Source: Verrucomicrobiales bacterium (GTDB lineage Bacteria > Verrucomicrobiota > Verrucomicrobiia > Limisphaerales > SXTU01). Taken from it: DNA of 33,682 bases. The notes below the pieces were generated by a model. That model saw only the letters and a list, made by a program, of their open reading frames with translations. It had not been told where the DNA came from and ran no database searches. The stretch spans positions 1 through 33,682 of the forward strand of contig SXTU01000038.1 in the NCBI GenBank assembly GCA_005791875.1, in the 5' to 3' direction. The position numbers were made by a program, and so were the translations under genes. Shown piece by piece: positions 1 to 8,764 of this stretch. How positions within the stretch are numbered: position 1 is the first letter of the stretch; each line of letters opens with the position of its first letter.

Positions 1-534
1 CACCGAGAGCAGCGACTCCGACTGGCACCGCGTCGCCCACTGCCAGTTGGAATACGGCAGCACCACGTGGCAGAACCGATGATCCAGCGGCTGGCCGGCG
101 ATGGTCACGCCCAGTTCCTTGGCGTGCGTCCAGTCCACCTGTAGCACCTCGCCCGGACGATGTTCCTGCGCGAAGATCACCTCGGGATCCGGCCCGTGTT
201 CCAGCCGCCACTGCCGCACCCGCCGCTGGAACGTCCGCAACTGCCCTTCCTTGAGCGCATCCCCCGCCGTCTCCAGCAGATGCTCAAACAACGCCGTGGC
301 CTCCAGCTCGGGGGCCGCCCGCAAATACCCCTCCGCCCGTGCCCACGCCGCGTTCAGCGAATCCGTCCGCGTGCGCCACGGGCGCGGCCCACGCGCCGCC
401 AACGCCACCGCCCCAGACTTCACATACTTCCGCGCCGTCTTGGGGTCCATCCCCGCCTTCATCGCACTCATGCTCAGGTTCCCTTCCCGTTTGAACTCGG
501 TGACGAGCCGAGTCAGTTGTTGCTGGTTGATCAT
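1..534 (-). mobile_element. istA: IS21-family transposase IstA, N-terminal part, truncated by window edge
   Basis: Minus-strand reading from ATG at 534 is open to base 1: MINQQQLTRLVTEFKREGNLSMSAMKAGMDPKTARKYVKSGAV...FAQEHRPGEVLQVDWTHAKELGVTIAGQPLDHRFCHVVLPYSNWQWATRCQSESLLSV. HTH followed by a DDE-type core (VDWTHAKELGVTI) as in IS21 IstA. Absent from the supplied ORF track because it has no stop inside the window. Confidence 0.85.
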
Positions 535-610
535 TCGCCAGCAGTCTGCACCAGCGGTTTTCTAAACCGCCCGGCCAGCCCGCCAACGCGCTTCCCTCGA
601 CTAGGGAATT

Positions 611-871
611 TTAGTTGTCGTCGAGGGGAAGGGTAATTGTCGTTTTACGCTGGCGGGTGGCGGTGCGCTCGTAGGGTTGGGCTTGGAGGACTTCATGGCG
701 TTCGACGCGCATGGCTTCGTTGACGAGGAGGCGGAGGACCGTGTCGAGCCACTTGGCCGCGATTTTTACCCACGGCAACCTGCTGTCCTCCGAGGTCGAG
801 AGGGCGCCAATCTTCCCCCGGAGTTCTGCTAGGCGCCGGAGGGCCAGCGCTCGATCCTGCGTCTTCAGCGA
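611..871 (-). pseudogene. IS256-like (mutator) transposase N-terminal remnant
   Basis: Minus-strand open stretch LKTQDRALALRRLAELRGKIGALSTSEDSRLPWVKIAAKWLDTVLRLLVNEAMRVERHEVLQAQPYERTATRQRKTTITLPLDDN*. The NEAMRVERHEVLQAQPYERT segment resembles IS256-family N-termini, then ends abruptly. Confidence 0.5.
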
Positions 872-1099
872 TCAGCGAAATTGCTTGTCGGCCCTTTTTA
901 GCAGCGCGTAATATGTTCTCGATGAACGATGGCTATACAAATTCTCACCAACCTTGTCGAAGACAGGGGTGCGGGACTCACCGTTGCTCTGGGCCTGATC
1001 GGAAACCATCCCTGAAGCATACGGTTACATTTCCGGGTGACAATGGTAAGTTTATCACCATGCCGTTTTCGTCCCAAGTAGTTGCAGAATAGTTGGTTC

Positions 1100-1174
<75 letters not shown>

Positions 1175-1387
1175 CTTCAAAACACCCTTTATAACAACTA
1201 CGTTAATTGAGTGGTATAACGGCTCTGGAAGAAGCGTTTGCTTGAGCCAGCAGCCAGTCGAAGACGAGGGAGTGCCCGCGCCGGGCGTCATGCCAGAAGC
1301 GTTGCAGTTCGCTCTGCAGCACCGCCTCCAGCTCGGCCAGGCGATCGGCAGCCGGTCACCGGTCGGTTCGCCGGTGCAGGCAGGCAT

Positions 1388-1795
1388 CTACACCTTGAGT
1401 CGTCGCAGCAGTTCTGTCGGCTTGATGATCTCAATTCCAAACGGCTTGCCCATGTCGAGCAGGTCTTTGTCGTAAGCTGTCACGATCCGGGCTCCCGCGC
1501 CCAGCGCACACGCCAGAATCGGATCATCATTGGCATCGCGCGAGCGCTGTTTGCCCAATGGTGCCGGTTCGATGGTCCGCACGTTGGCGAGATACCAGTT
1601 CAGCATCGGCTTGGAGTCATGGGGGAAGCGGCCAGCAGCAGCCAACTCTTCCGCCTTGTCTCTCGCCTCAGTGATGGTCGCGGTCGTGGCGTAGGCGATC
1701 AGCCGCCGCCGGGCCACCATGACGAGGCACTGGTAGGCTTCACCACGCCAGCCAATGCCGGCCAGAACCACGCTGGTGTCGAAGACGATTTTCAC
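1388..1795 (-). CDS. PIN-domain toxin (VapC-like / COG1569-type)
   Basis: MKIVFDTSVVLAGIGWRGEAYQCL...DANDDPILACALGAGARIVTAYDKDLLDMGKPFGIEIIKPTELL; conserved Asp residues of the PIN fold; 4-bp overlap with an upstream antitoxin-like ORF. Confidence 0.85.
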   Translation of the reverse strand: MKIVFDTSVVLAGIGWRGEAYQCLVMVARRRLIAYATTATITEARDKAEELAAAGRFPHDSKPMLNWYLANVRTIEPAPLGKQRSRDANDDPILACALGAGARIVTAYDKDLLDMGKPFGIEIIKPTELLRRLKV

Positions 1796-2046
1796 TTCGA
1801 CCGCCGTGAAGAGCGGCGCAGTCGGGACAGTTCGCGCATCATCGCTGGCGGTGGCTCACCCACGGGCGCTTCCTTCATCGCTTCGCGGATATCGGCCAGA
1901 TCCTCCTCGATCCGCTGCTGGCGGCGATGGCGGAGGAGATCCCGGACATACTCGCTGAAGTTGCCGAACCCACCCGTCGCCATGTCAATTCGGGCGAAGG
2001 CGTCGAGTTCATCGGTGAGGGCGATGTTGGCTGTTTTGGTGGCCAT
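1792..2046 (-). CDS. CopG/ParD-type ribbon-helix-helix antitoxin
   Basis: MATKTANIALTDELDAFARIDMATGGFGNFSEYVRDLLRHRRQQRIEEDLADIREAM...; RHH-like N-terminus, ATGA overlap with the PIN gene. Internal ATG at 2046 preferred over the ORF-track start at 2070. Confidence 0.8.
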   Translation of the reverse strand: MATKTANIALTDELDAFARIDMATGGFGNFSEYVRDLLRHRRQQRIEEDLADIREAMKEAPVGEPPPAMMRELSRLRRSSRRSK

Positions 2047-2271
2047 GCCGGGAAGGTAGCTTCCAACCATTAGTTGTCAAACTTTGCCATGACGTGAAAA
2101 TCACCTTCGTGTCCCCTCCCGGACTGCTGTAGTGTTCGATTTGGTGGGATAATGTAATGACAGGAACCGGCGTTTAACTGTTGAACGCCGGCCCCTCCCG
2201 TCAACGATCAGCCCTGTCTTCCACAAAGACGGGGGCTCGTTCTCCCCAACCCCAACCTCGAAAGGAATACC

Positions 2272-2391
2272 GTGTCCCTTCAAGGCGAAGAAATGTTGGT
2301 CGGTCAAATCATCCCCCGGCTCCGCGTCATGATCCCGCACTCCGTCTCCCAAGTCGGCCACGAAGACTACGAGGAGTTGGTCCAGGACAGC
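2272..2391 (+). pseudogene. N-terminal fragment of an unidentified ORF (GTG start)
   Basis: [40 protein letters not shown], preceded by a GAAAGGAA ribosome-binding-like sequence; reads directly into an unrelated fragment. Confidence 0.4.
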
Positions 2392-2502
2392 ACTGTGAAC
2401 CTCGGCGACGATGCGGACACCACTGGCGCTGTTTACGGCCAATTGGCTGGCGCGTTCTACGGTGAGGCGGTCCTGCCGGTGCCCTGGCTGGAACTGCTGG
2501 CA
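2392..2502 (+). pseudogene. ADP-ribosylglycohydrolase C-terminal fragment
   Basis: [37 protein letters not shown] matches the characteristic GDDADT-GA-x-GxLAGA-xYG C-terminal metal-site motif of ADP-ribosylglycohydrolases; no N-terminal domain upstream. Confidence 0.6.
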
Positions 2503-2547
2503 CCCCATGTCCCTCTCCCGTGTCCACCAAATAGAGTCAACCTCACC

Positions 2548-3036
2548 ATGAGCCTCCGCATTCTCCACACCGCCGACAACCACATCGGTCTTTCCTTCAA
2601 CCAATACCCGGAAACTGCCCGGAAACGCCTGATCGGGGAACGTTACGCCGCGCTCGAACGGATGGTGACTACCGCCAACGACCGCAAGGCGCATTTCATC
2701 GTCGTCGCAGGCGACTTGTTCGATAAAACCACTCTCACCCAAGCCCAGATCGAGCGGGCTGTGAAGATCCTTGGAAAATTCGAAGGTGAGGCGGCCCTTG
2801 TTCTCGCCGGCAAACACGATTTCTGGGAAGGACCGGACAGCAAGCTCTGGAAACAGTTCCGCGCCGCTGCGAACGGCACTTGCGTGCTGGCCCTGACCGA
2901 ACCTGGCGCCAAGGACTTTGAATTCGACGATCAAATGGTCCGCTTCTACGCCTGCCCCTGCCCCAGCAATCATGGCAAGGAGCACACCATTGGCTGGGTT
3001 GCCGGAGATGGGCGACGCTCAGGACATCGGTCTTGA
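2548..3036 (+). pseudogene. SbcD/Mre11-type DNA repair exonuclease, N-terminal fragment
   Basis: [62 protein letters not shown]...[16 protein letters not shown]...; metallophosphoesterase motifs (TADNHIG, GDLFD, GKHDF in place of GNHD); stops after ~160 aa. Confidence 0.7.
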
Positions 3037-3154
3037 GCGACTGGCGAATTAACTTGCCGCCCACTCTGACCCGCGCAAAATAAATGCCTGATGGCTCGTA
3101 GCGAACCAAGTTTGCCGCCGGGGTTTTTTTCCACTGTGAAGGGTTGTCGGACAT
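3011..3154 (-). pseudogene. Tyrosine recombinase/integrase, N-terminal fragment
   Basis: [48 protein letters not shown] resembles the N-terminus of phage-type integrases (SGIYFARVRVGGKLIRxSLKTD); no catalytic domain follows. Confidence 0.65.
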
Positions 3155-3244
3155 TGGTTCTTTGTAAGCAGTATCACATGGCGGTATCAGATTTGCCATC
3201 CACGGTTCTAACGCGGATCGTAAAAACCTTTAATTAAGCAAGTT

Positions 3245-3320
3245 GGGCTCGTAGCTCAATGGTTAGAGCAGGCGACTCCTAAGCGCTTGGTTACCGGTTC
3301 GAATCCGGTCGGGCCCACCA
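3245..3320 (+). tRNA. tRNA-Arg (CCT anticodon), CCA encoded
   Basis: Acceptor GGGCTCG/CGGGCCC, D stem GCTC/GAGC, anticodon loop CTCCTAA, T arm ACCGG-TTCGAAT-CCGGT, ACCA end. Confidence 0.93.
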
Positions 3321-3322
3321 CC

Positions 3323-3601
3323 TCAGCGCTTCTCCCCGGCCAATCGGTGCAGCACCCACGCGACGCCGAGCGACAGCGCGGCGAGCACTCCCAGCGGAAT
3401 GAGGACCATCAAAACCTTGAGCTTCCAGGCCTGACGAATCGCCGGGTCCGTGAACAGCTCGTGCATCCACAGCGCGGCGATCGCGAGCAGGACCAGGGTT
3501 AATCCCCTCTGGCCGAAGCGTTGCAGGCGTCCGGACCAGAGCGCCTTGCCGCTCGCCGGGGGAACGCTGATCAGATCGGAGGCTTCCATGAGGTCGCTCA
3601 T
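3323..3601 (-). CDS. Hypothetical small membrane protein
   Basis: 92 aa with two hydrophobic segments (LTLVLLAIAALWM; VLMVLIPLGVLAALSLGVAWVL); 4-bp overlap with the SDR gene. Confidence 0.6.
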   Translation of the reverse strand: MSDLMEASDLISVPPASGKALWSGRLQRFGQRGLTLVLLAIAALWMHELFTDPAIRQAWKLKVLMVLIPLGVLAALSLGVAWVLHRLAGEKR

Positions 3602-4356
3602 TGCGCCATCCAGCCGCCGTCAATCACCACGTCGGTGCCGGTGATGAAGCCGGAGTCACCGGACGCGAGGAAGACGGCCAGCGCGGCGACTTCCTCGGGC
3701 TTGCCGAAGCGACCCACGGGAAGTTGCGCGGTGAACTTGGCGAGCAACTCCGGGTTGTTCAGGATGGGCGTGTTGATCTCCGTCGAGCATGGACCGGGGC
3801 TGATGGCGTTGACGGTGATTCCCTTCGCTGCGAGTTCGAGCGCGAGCGACTTCGTGAGGCCCATGATGCCCGCCTTGCTCGCGGAATAAGGCACGCGATG
3901 CGCGATGGAGATGTGCGCCATCATCGAGGCAAGGCTGATGATGCGACCGCAGCCGGTCTCAATGTGCGGCACGAACGTGCGGCACAGGAGGAACACGCTG
4001 GTCAGGTTCGTGTCGAGGACCTGGTGCCACTCGGCGAGCGAGAAGTCCGTGACGGGCTTGCGGATGTTGATGCCGGCGTTGTTGACGAGGATGGTCACTT
4101 TGCCGAAGCGGGCGAGCACGTCCTGCCGCAGCTTCTCCACCTGCGCCTCGCTGGTCACGTCCACCTGGTAGGTTTCGGCTTCTGCAGCACGTTCGCGGCA
4201 GGCGGCTTGGACTTCGGCGAGCAGCTTCGTGTCGCGGGAGACGAGCGCGAGTCGTGCGCCGGCATCGGCGAAGGCGAGCGCCATTGCCTTGCCCAAGCCT
4301 TTGCTCGCGCCGGTGATGACGGCGACTTTGCCGGAAAGTTTCTTGTCGGTGCTCAT
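3598..4356 (-). CDS. SDR family NAD(P)-dependent oxidoreductase
   Basis: GKVAVITGASKGLGKAMALAFADAGA, LVNNAGIN, YSASKAGIMGLTKSLALELA, SGDSGFITGTDVVIDGGW. Confidence 0.92.
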   Translation of the reverse strand: MSTDKKLSGKVAVITGASKGLGKAMALAFADAGARLALVSRDTKLLAEVQAACRERAAEAETYQVDVTSEAQVEKLRQDVLARFGKVTILVNNAGINIRKPVTDFSLAEWHQVLDTNLTSVFLLCRTFVPHIETGCGRIISLASMMAHISIAHRVPYSASKAGIMGLTKSLALELAAKGITVNAISPGPCSTEINTPILNNPELLAKFTAQLPVGRFGKPEEVAALAVFLASGDSGFITGTDVVIDGGWMAQ

Positions 4357-4375
4357 GGGAGGAGAAGAGACCGGC

Positions 4376-5245
4376 TCACTTCGGATAGTCGCGCCAGAGC
4401 CACTTGAGCACGTCGGGAAAGATGCTGCCGCCGTGCTTGCTGTTGTGCGCGCCTTCGCCGAAGTCGAAGCGCACGTCGTAGCCGGCGAATTTGAGCGCGG
4501 AGGCCATCTGCTGGTTGCACAGTGACCAGTCGCCGAACTGGTTCTTCACGTCGTCCACGCCGCTCTGGATGGAGACGCGGATGGGCTTGCGCTCGGTCTT
4601 GCGGACGAGCGCGGGATAGACGTGGCCACCCCGGATGTTCGTGTAGCTGCCGATGGTTGTGAGCGCTTTGCGGAACTGGTCGGGCCGCTCCCAGCAGACG
4701 GTCCACGAGCAAATGCCGCCGCTGCTCGCGCCGCAGATGGCGCGGCCCTCGGGGTTCGTGGTGAGGGAATACTGCTTGGCCACCTCGGGCAATATCTCCT
4801 CCAGCAGGAAGCGCGCGTAGCGGTCGCCGAGCGAGTCATACTCGAAGCTGCGATTGCTCACGCGCCAGGCACTCTCCGGCTTGGCGCGACCGACTTCGTG
4901 GCCGGGGTTGATGAGGATCGCGATGGTCACGGGCATCTCGCCCTTGGCGATGAGATTGTCGAAGACCGTCGGCACGCGCCAGTTGCCCTTCAGCCCCACG
5001 TAATCGTGACCGTCCTGAAAGACCATCACGCACGCGGGCTTCTCCGCCTTGTATTGCGCGGGCACATAAACCCACCAGTCGCGCACGGTGTTCGTGAAGA
5101 CCTTGCTGTGACACTCGGGCATCTTGATTAGCTTGCCCTGCGGCACGCCGGGCTGGACCTCGTGGTAGGGGGTGATCTTGAACTCGTCAGCGGCGCGAGC
5201 GGTGAGCGCGATGGTGAGCAGCAGGAGCGAGAGAATGCGTTTCAT
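4376..5245 (-). CDS. Secreted esterase (enterochelin-esterase-like alpha/beta hydrolase)
   Basis: Signal peptide MKRILSLLLLTIALTARAA; DWWVYVPAQYKAEKPACVMVFQDGHDY; ICGASSGGICSW nucleophile elbow; GAHNSKHGG. Confidence 0.85.
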   Translation of the reverse strand: MKRILSLLLLTIALTARAADEFKITPYHEVQPGVPQGKLIKMPECHSKVFTNTVRDWWVYVPAQYKAEKPACVMVFQDGHDYVGLKGNWRVPTVFDNLIAKGEMPVTIAILINPGHEVGRAKPESAWRVSNRSFEYDSLGDRYARFLLEEILPEVAKQYSLTTNPEGRAICGASSGGICSWTVCWERPDQFRKALTTIGSYTNIRGGHVYPALVRKTERKPIRVSIQSGVDDVKNQFGDWSLCNQQMASALKFAGYDVRFDFGEGAHNSKHGGSIFPDVLKWLWRDYPK

Positions 5246-5349
5246 GGTCGAGTGGGCGCAGTGTGCGCGACTGGCAGAATGGCATCAAGCCCCGAGCCAT
5301 CGGAAGAAATCTGCCTGACTCGCCACGCGGTTCATCCGATGCTTGGCCC

Positions 5350-6240
5350 GTGAGCGTCCGCATCGAACTCCTCCAAGTCGCCCGGCTCGGCGCGCAGTTG
5401 CTCGGCGATTCCGCCGGCCTCGTGGGCGACTTTTACCGCCGCCAGTGGACTGCCGACGGCGCGGGGCGTGACCGCTCGGACCGGCCTGACCTCTACTACA
5501 CGGTCTTCACGCTGAACGGCTGCGAGGCGCTGCAAGCTGAGTTTCCCGACGCGAAGTTGGAGTCGTGGCTGCGGACGTTCGGCGAGGGCGAAGGGCTGGA
5601 CTTGGTTCATCTCACGTCGCTCGCGCGCTGCTGGGCATCGCTTGGCAAGAAGCGGATGCCCGCTGGTCTGGCGAAGGCGTTGCTCTCGCAGCTCGAGGCG
5701 TTTCGCAAACCTGACGGTGGCTATGACAACGACACGAAGAAGAAGCACGGCAACGCCTACGGCTCCTTCCTCGCGCTCGGTGCGTATCAGGACCTCGGCA
5801 AGTTTCCGCCGCGACCGTTGAGCATCGTGCAGAGCCTCAAGCTGCTGGAGACGCCCGACCACGCTTGGAACAACTCGCCCGGCTTGCCGGTCGGCTCGAC
5901 GAATCCCACTGCCGGCGCGGTTACGCTGCTGCGACATTTGCACTTGCCGTTGAATCCTGCCGTTGGCGACTGGCTCCTCGCGCGGCTGCATCCGCAAGGC
6001 GGCTTCACCGCCGTGCCCGGCGGGCCGATGCCAGACTTGCTTTCAACAGCCACCGCGCTCCACGCGCTCGCGAGCCTCGACCGCCATCTCACTGCCGCGC
6101 AACGCGAGCGCTGTCTCGACTTCGTGGACTCGCTCTGGTCAGCGGAAGGCGGCTTCCACGGTCACTGGGCGGATGACCACCTCGACGCGGAATACACATT
6201 CTACGGATTGCTCGCGTTGGGGCACTTGAGCGTGGCCTGA
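5350..6240 (+). CDS. Prenyltransferase/squalene-oxidase-repeat protein
   Basis: VSVRIELLQVARLGAQLL...; repeated GGYDND, GGFTAVPGGPMPDLLSTATALHAL, GGFHGHWADDHLDAEYTFYGLLAL motifs. GTG start at 5350 preferred. Confidence 0.7.
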   Translation: MSVRIELLQVARLGAQLLGDSAGLVGDFYRRQWTADGAGRDRSDRPDLYYTVFTLNGCEALQAEFPDAKLESWLRTFGEGEGLDLVHLTSLARCWASLGKKRMPAGLAKALLSQLEAFRKPDGGYDNDTKKKHGNAYGSFLALGAYQDLGKFPPRPLSIVQSLKLLETPDHAWNNSPGLPVGSTNPTAGAVTLLRHLHLPLNPAVGDWLLARLHPQGGFTAVPGGPMPDLLSTATALHALASLDRHLTAAQRERCLDFVDSLWSAEGGFHGHWADDHLDAEYTFYGLLALGHLSVA

Positions 6241-6242
6241 GT

Positions 6243-7922
6243 TTACTTCTTCGGCTTGAGCTTCAACTCCAGCTCCTCCAAGCGCTGCTTCACGCGCGTC
6301 AGCTCGGGCGAAGGCGGCAGCAAGGCGGCCAGTTCCTGCCATGCGACGAGTGAGGGGATTTCGCGGCCCAGCTTTGTGAGTTGCTCGGCGCGGGCGACGA
6401 GCAGACGGACGCGCTGTTGCTGCGTGGGTTGGTTCGCGAGCGCCTTGTCCCACACTTCAATAGCGAGATCCGGCTTCTCCAACTTGAGTTGCAGGTCGCC
6501 GAGTTTCTCCAGCAGCACCGCGCTGGACTTCGTTTCCGCCTGCTCGTTCAAGTAGCCGACCATCTCCGCGGCGGACGTGCCTTGCGCAAGGTTTAGGTTC
6601 ACCACCCGCAGGTGCGACCATGCGACGACGGGGTTGCGGCGCTTGAGCAGGCCCGCGTGCATCTCGCCCGGGTGCCGTCCGAACGGCTGGTAGAGAGGGT
6701 CGCCGACGATGGTGGTCTGCCATGAGAGCGAACCCTGCGCCGCGTAAGCCGCTTCGCCAAACGTCCAGCCCGCCGCTGTGAGCCGATGGAAGAAGACGCC
6801 GAGGTCCGGCGTGCCGGCGAGGAACGGCTCATCCACGCAGCCCATCGTGGCGGTCGCGCCCTTCGCGAGCAGCGGGCCGCACCAGTTCTTGTCCGCCGAG
6901 CGCAGCGTGTGCGCGCTGAACGAGTGCAGGTGATACGCCACCGCGCCGGGCATGAACTCGACCGAGTTGCGTGCGAACGGGCCGGACACGTTGCCGTCAT
7001 ACCAGCCCGCGTAAAGGCCGACTTGGCTGAGAGGAAAGCCGGCGGAGAACGTCGCCGGCGTGTCGTCGAGCGCAGTCTCGAAGCCGAAGCGCCTCACCAC
7101 GTCCGCCGCCTTGCGCAGCCACTCGTCGCCAGCCAGGTAGCCGCCGTCGCGGATGCCGCGCGCGTCGAAGTAGGCGCGGCCCCACAGCCCGTCGCGCTCA
7201 GCGACGAGCGCCTTGTCCACAAGACCGCGCGCGATGGCGGCGATCGGGCCGTCTAGCCGCGCGACGAGGAGGATGCCGTTGGTCGGATGAAGTGTTGCGA
7301 TGTTGGTCGCCGCGTAGTTGCGGTTCGGGAGCGCGCTCGTGAGCTGGTGGCGACCGAGGGCGAGCGGGAGCGCGGCGAGCTCGCTATCCACGGCGGCTTC
7401 GTTGCGACGGAGTTCGGGCTGGAGCTTCTCCGCGCTGGCCTCGGCGAGTGAGTTGTCGCGCGTGATTTTCAACGGCACGCCGAAGCAGAGGACGAGGTAG
7501 CGGATATGCGACTCGGTGACCGCAGGTGCGTTGGTCAGGTTGAACTCTCGCGTGGTGGCGTCCGCACGGAGCTTCCACAGCCCGCGCTCGCTGAGCGCCT
7601 TCAACAGCGGCTCCTGCAACTGCTCGCGGAATTCCTTGCGCGTCATCGTCTCGCTGGTCGGCAGCGGAAGGCCGATGAGCTGGTTCGCCGGCACGCCGCG
7701 CGCAGTGAAGTAGTGCGAGGCGACGGACTTGGAGTCCTCGACCGAGCTGTTGTAGAGGACGATGGCGGAGTCGCCGGGGGCGGCGGGGCAGATGGAGGCG
7801 ATGGAGAGAAGGAAAACTGCCAGCAGACGGGCCGCATGATGCGTGTTGCGTGTGGCGTGTTGCCCGAGTCGTCCGGCAGGCCGGCTCAGAGCACGCAACA
7901 CACAACACGCCACACGTTTCAT
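6243..7922 (-). CDS. TIGR03790 family protein
   Basis: [49 protein letters not shown]...[12 protein letters not shown]...; start ATG 7922 overlaps (ATGA) the upstream gene stop. Confidence 0.7.
   Translation of the reverse strand: MKRVACCVLRALSRPAGRLGQHATRNTHHAARLLAVFLLSIASICPAAPGDSAIVLYNSSVEDSKSVASHYFTARGVPANQLIGLPLPTSETMTRKEFREQLQEPLLKALSERGLWKLRADATTREFNLTNAPAVTESHIRYLVLCFGVPLKITRDNSLAEASAEKLQPELRRNEAAVDSELAALPLALGRHQLTSALPNRNYAATNIATLHPTNGILLVARLDGPIAAIARGLVDKALVAERDGLWGRAYFDARGIRDGGYLAGDEWLRKAADVVRRFGFETALDDTPATFSAGFPLSQVGLYAGWYDGNVSGPFARNSVEFMPGAVAYHLHSFSAHTLRSADKNWCGPLLAKGATATMGCVDEPFLAGTPDLGVFFHRLTAAGWTFGEAAYAAQGSLSWQTTIVGDPLYQPFGRHPGEMHAGLLKRRNPVVAWSHLRVVNLNLAQGTSAAEMVGYLNEQAETKSSAVLLEKLGDLQLKLEKPDLAIEVWDKALANQPTQQQRVRLLVARAEQLTKLGREIPSLVAWQELAALLPPSPELTRVKQRLEELELKLKPKK
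7849..7916. repeat. Inverted repeat inside the 5' end of the TIGR03790-like CDS
   Basis: CGTGTGGCGTGTTG (7849-7862) and its exact reverse complement CAACACGCCACACG (7903-7916). Confidence 0.8.
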
Positions 7923-8701
7923 AGTTCGACCCTCAATCCATCCCACGCCAGCGACACGCTCGGCGGCATCTCCGCCTGGTCGAGATCGTGGTCATACCCG
8001 TCGGTCAGGTGCGTGAGGTAAGTCTGGCCGGCGTTGATGCGCCGGGCGGCGGTGAGCGCTTCGTCGAGGCTCATGTGCGTCCAGTGCGGCGTCTTGCGCA
8101 GCGCGTCGAGCACGACGATTTCCCCGCCGCGAATCTGGGCGATGACTTCGTCCGGCACTTCCTTGCAGTCGCTGCAATAGGCGAGCCGCTTGCGACCGCC
8201 CTGCTCGAAGAGGAAGCCGTGGCAGGGCGTTTTTCCGTGCGGCAGCGGTAGCGGCGTGATGCGCAGGTCGCCGATTTCAAACGGGCCGTTGAACACGCGC
8301 GGGGCCGGGATGAAGTAGCCTTCCGAGTGCGGGCCGTCGTGGAAGGCGTAGAGGAAAATGCGGCGGAGATGCGCCATCGTCGCCGCGCTGGCGTGGATGG
8401 GCAGAGGCTTCTCCCCGGCGAGCTGACAGAAGCGGCGGCAGTCGTCCATGCCCATGATGTGGTCGGCGTGCGCGTGAGTGACTAGCACGGCGTCGAGTCG
8501 CGTGATGCGCTCGCGGAGGCATTGGATGCGGAACTCCGGCGTGGTGTCCACGACGAGGCGGGCGTGAGGCGTCTCGACGTAGATGGAGGGACGAGTGCGG
8601 TGGTTCTTCTGGTTGGCGAGGAATGTGGGGGCATGTTCCTTGCCGATGGCTGGCACGCCGTTGGAGGTGCCAGTGCCGAGGAAAACGAGCTTGAAGGACA
8701 T
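7919..8701 (-). CDS. MBL-fold metallo-hydrolase (PhnP-like)
   Basis: [20 protein letters not shown]...[20 protein letters not shown]...; [13 protein letters not shown] metal-binding motif. Confidence 0.88.
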   Translation of the reverse strand: MSFKLVFLGTGTSNGVPAIGKEHAPTFLANQKNHRTRPSIYVETPHARLVVDTTPEFRIQCLRERITRLDAVLVTHAHADHIMGMDDCRRFCQLAGEKPLPIHASAATMAHLRRIFLYAFHDGPHSEGYFIPAPRVFNGPFEIGDLRITPLPLPHGKTPCHGFLFEQGGRKRLAYCSDCKEVPDEVIAQIRGGEIVVLDALRKTPHWTHMSLDEALTAARRINAGQTYLTHLTDGYDHDLDQAEMPPSVSLAWDGLRVEL

Positions 8702-8764
8702 CGCGCAGGAAGGTTGCCCGCAGGCTGTCGGCAAGTCAAAGCGTGGCCGATGCGCTGTTGGAAA

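Noticed and set aside
2101-2985. 294-aa minus-strand ORF opposite the gene-fragment mosaic
   Set aside because: Sequence complements recognisable SbcD and ADP-ribosylglycohydrolase motifs on the plus strand; no motif of its own.
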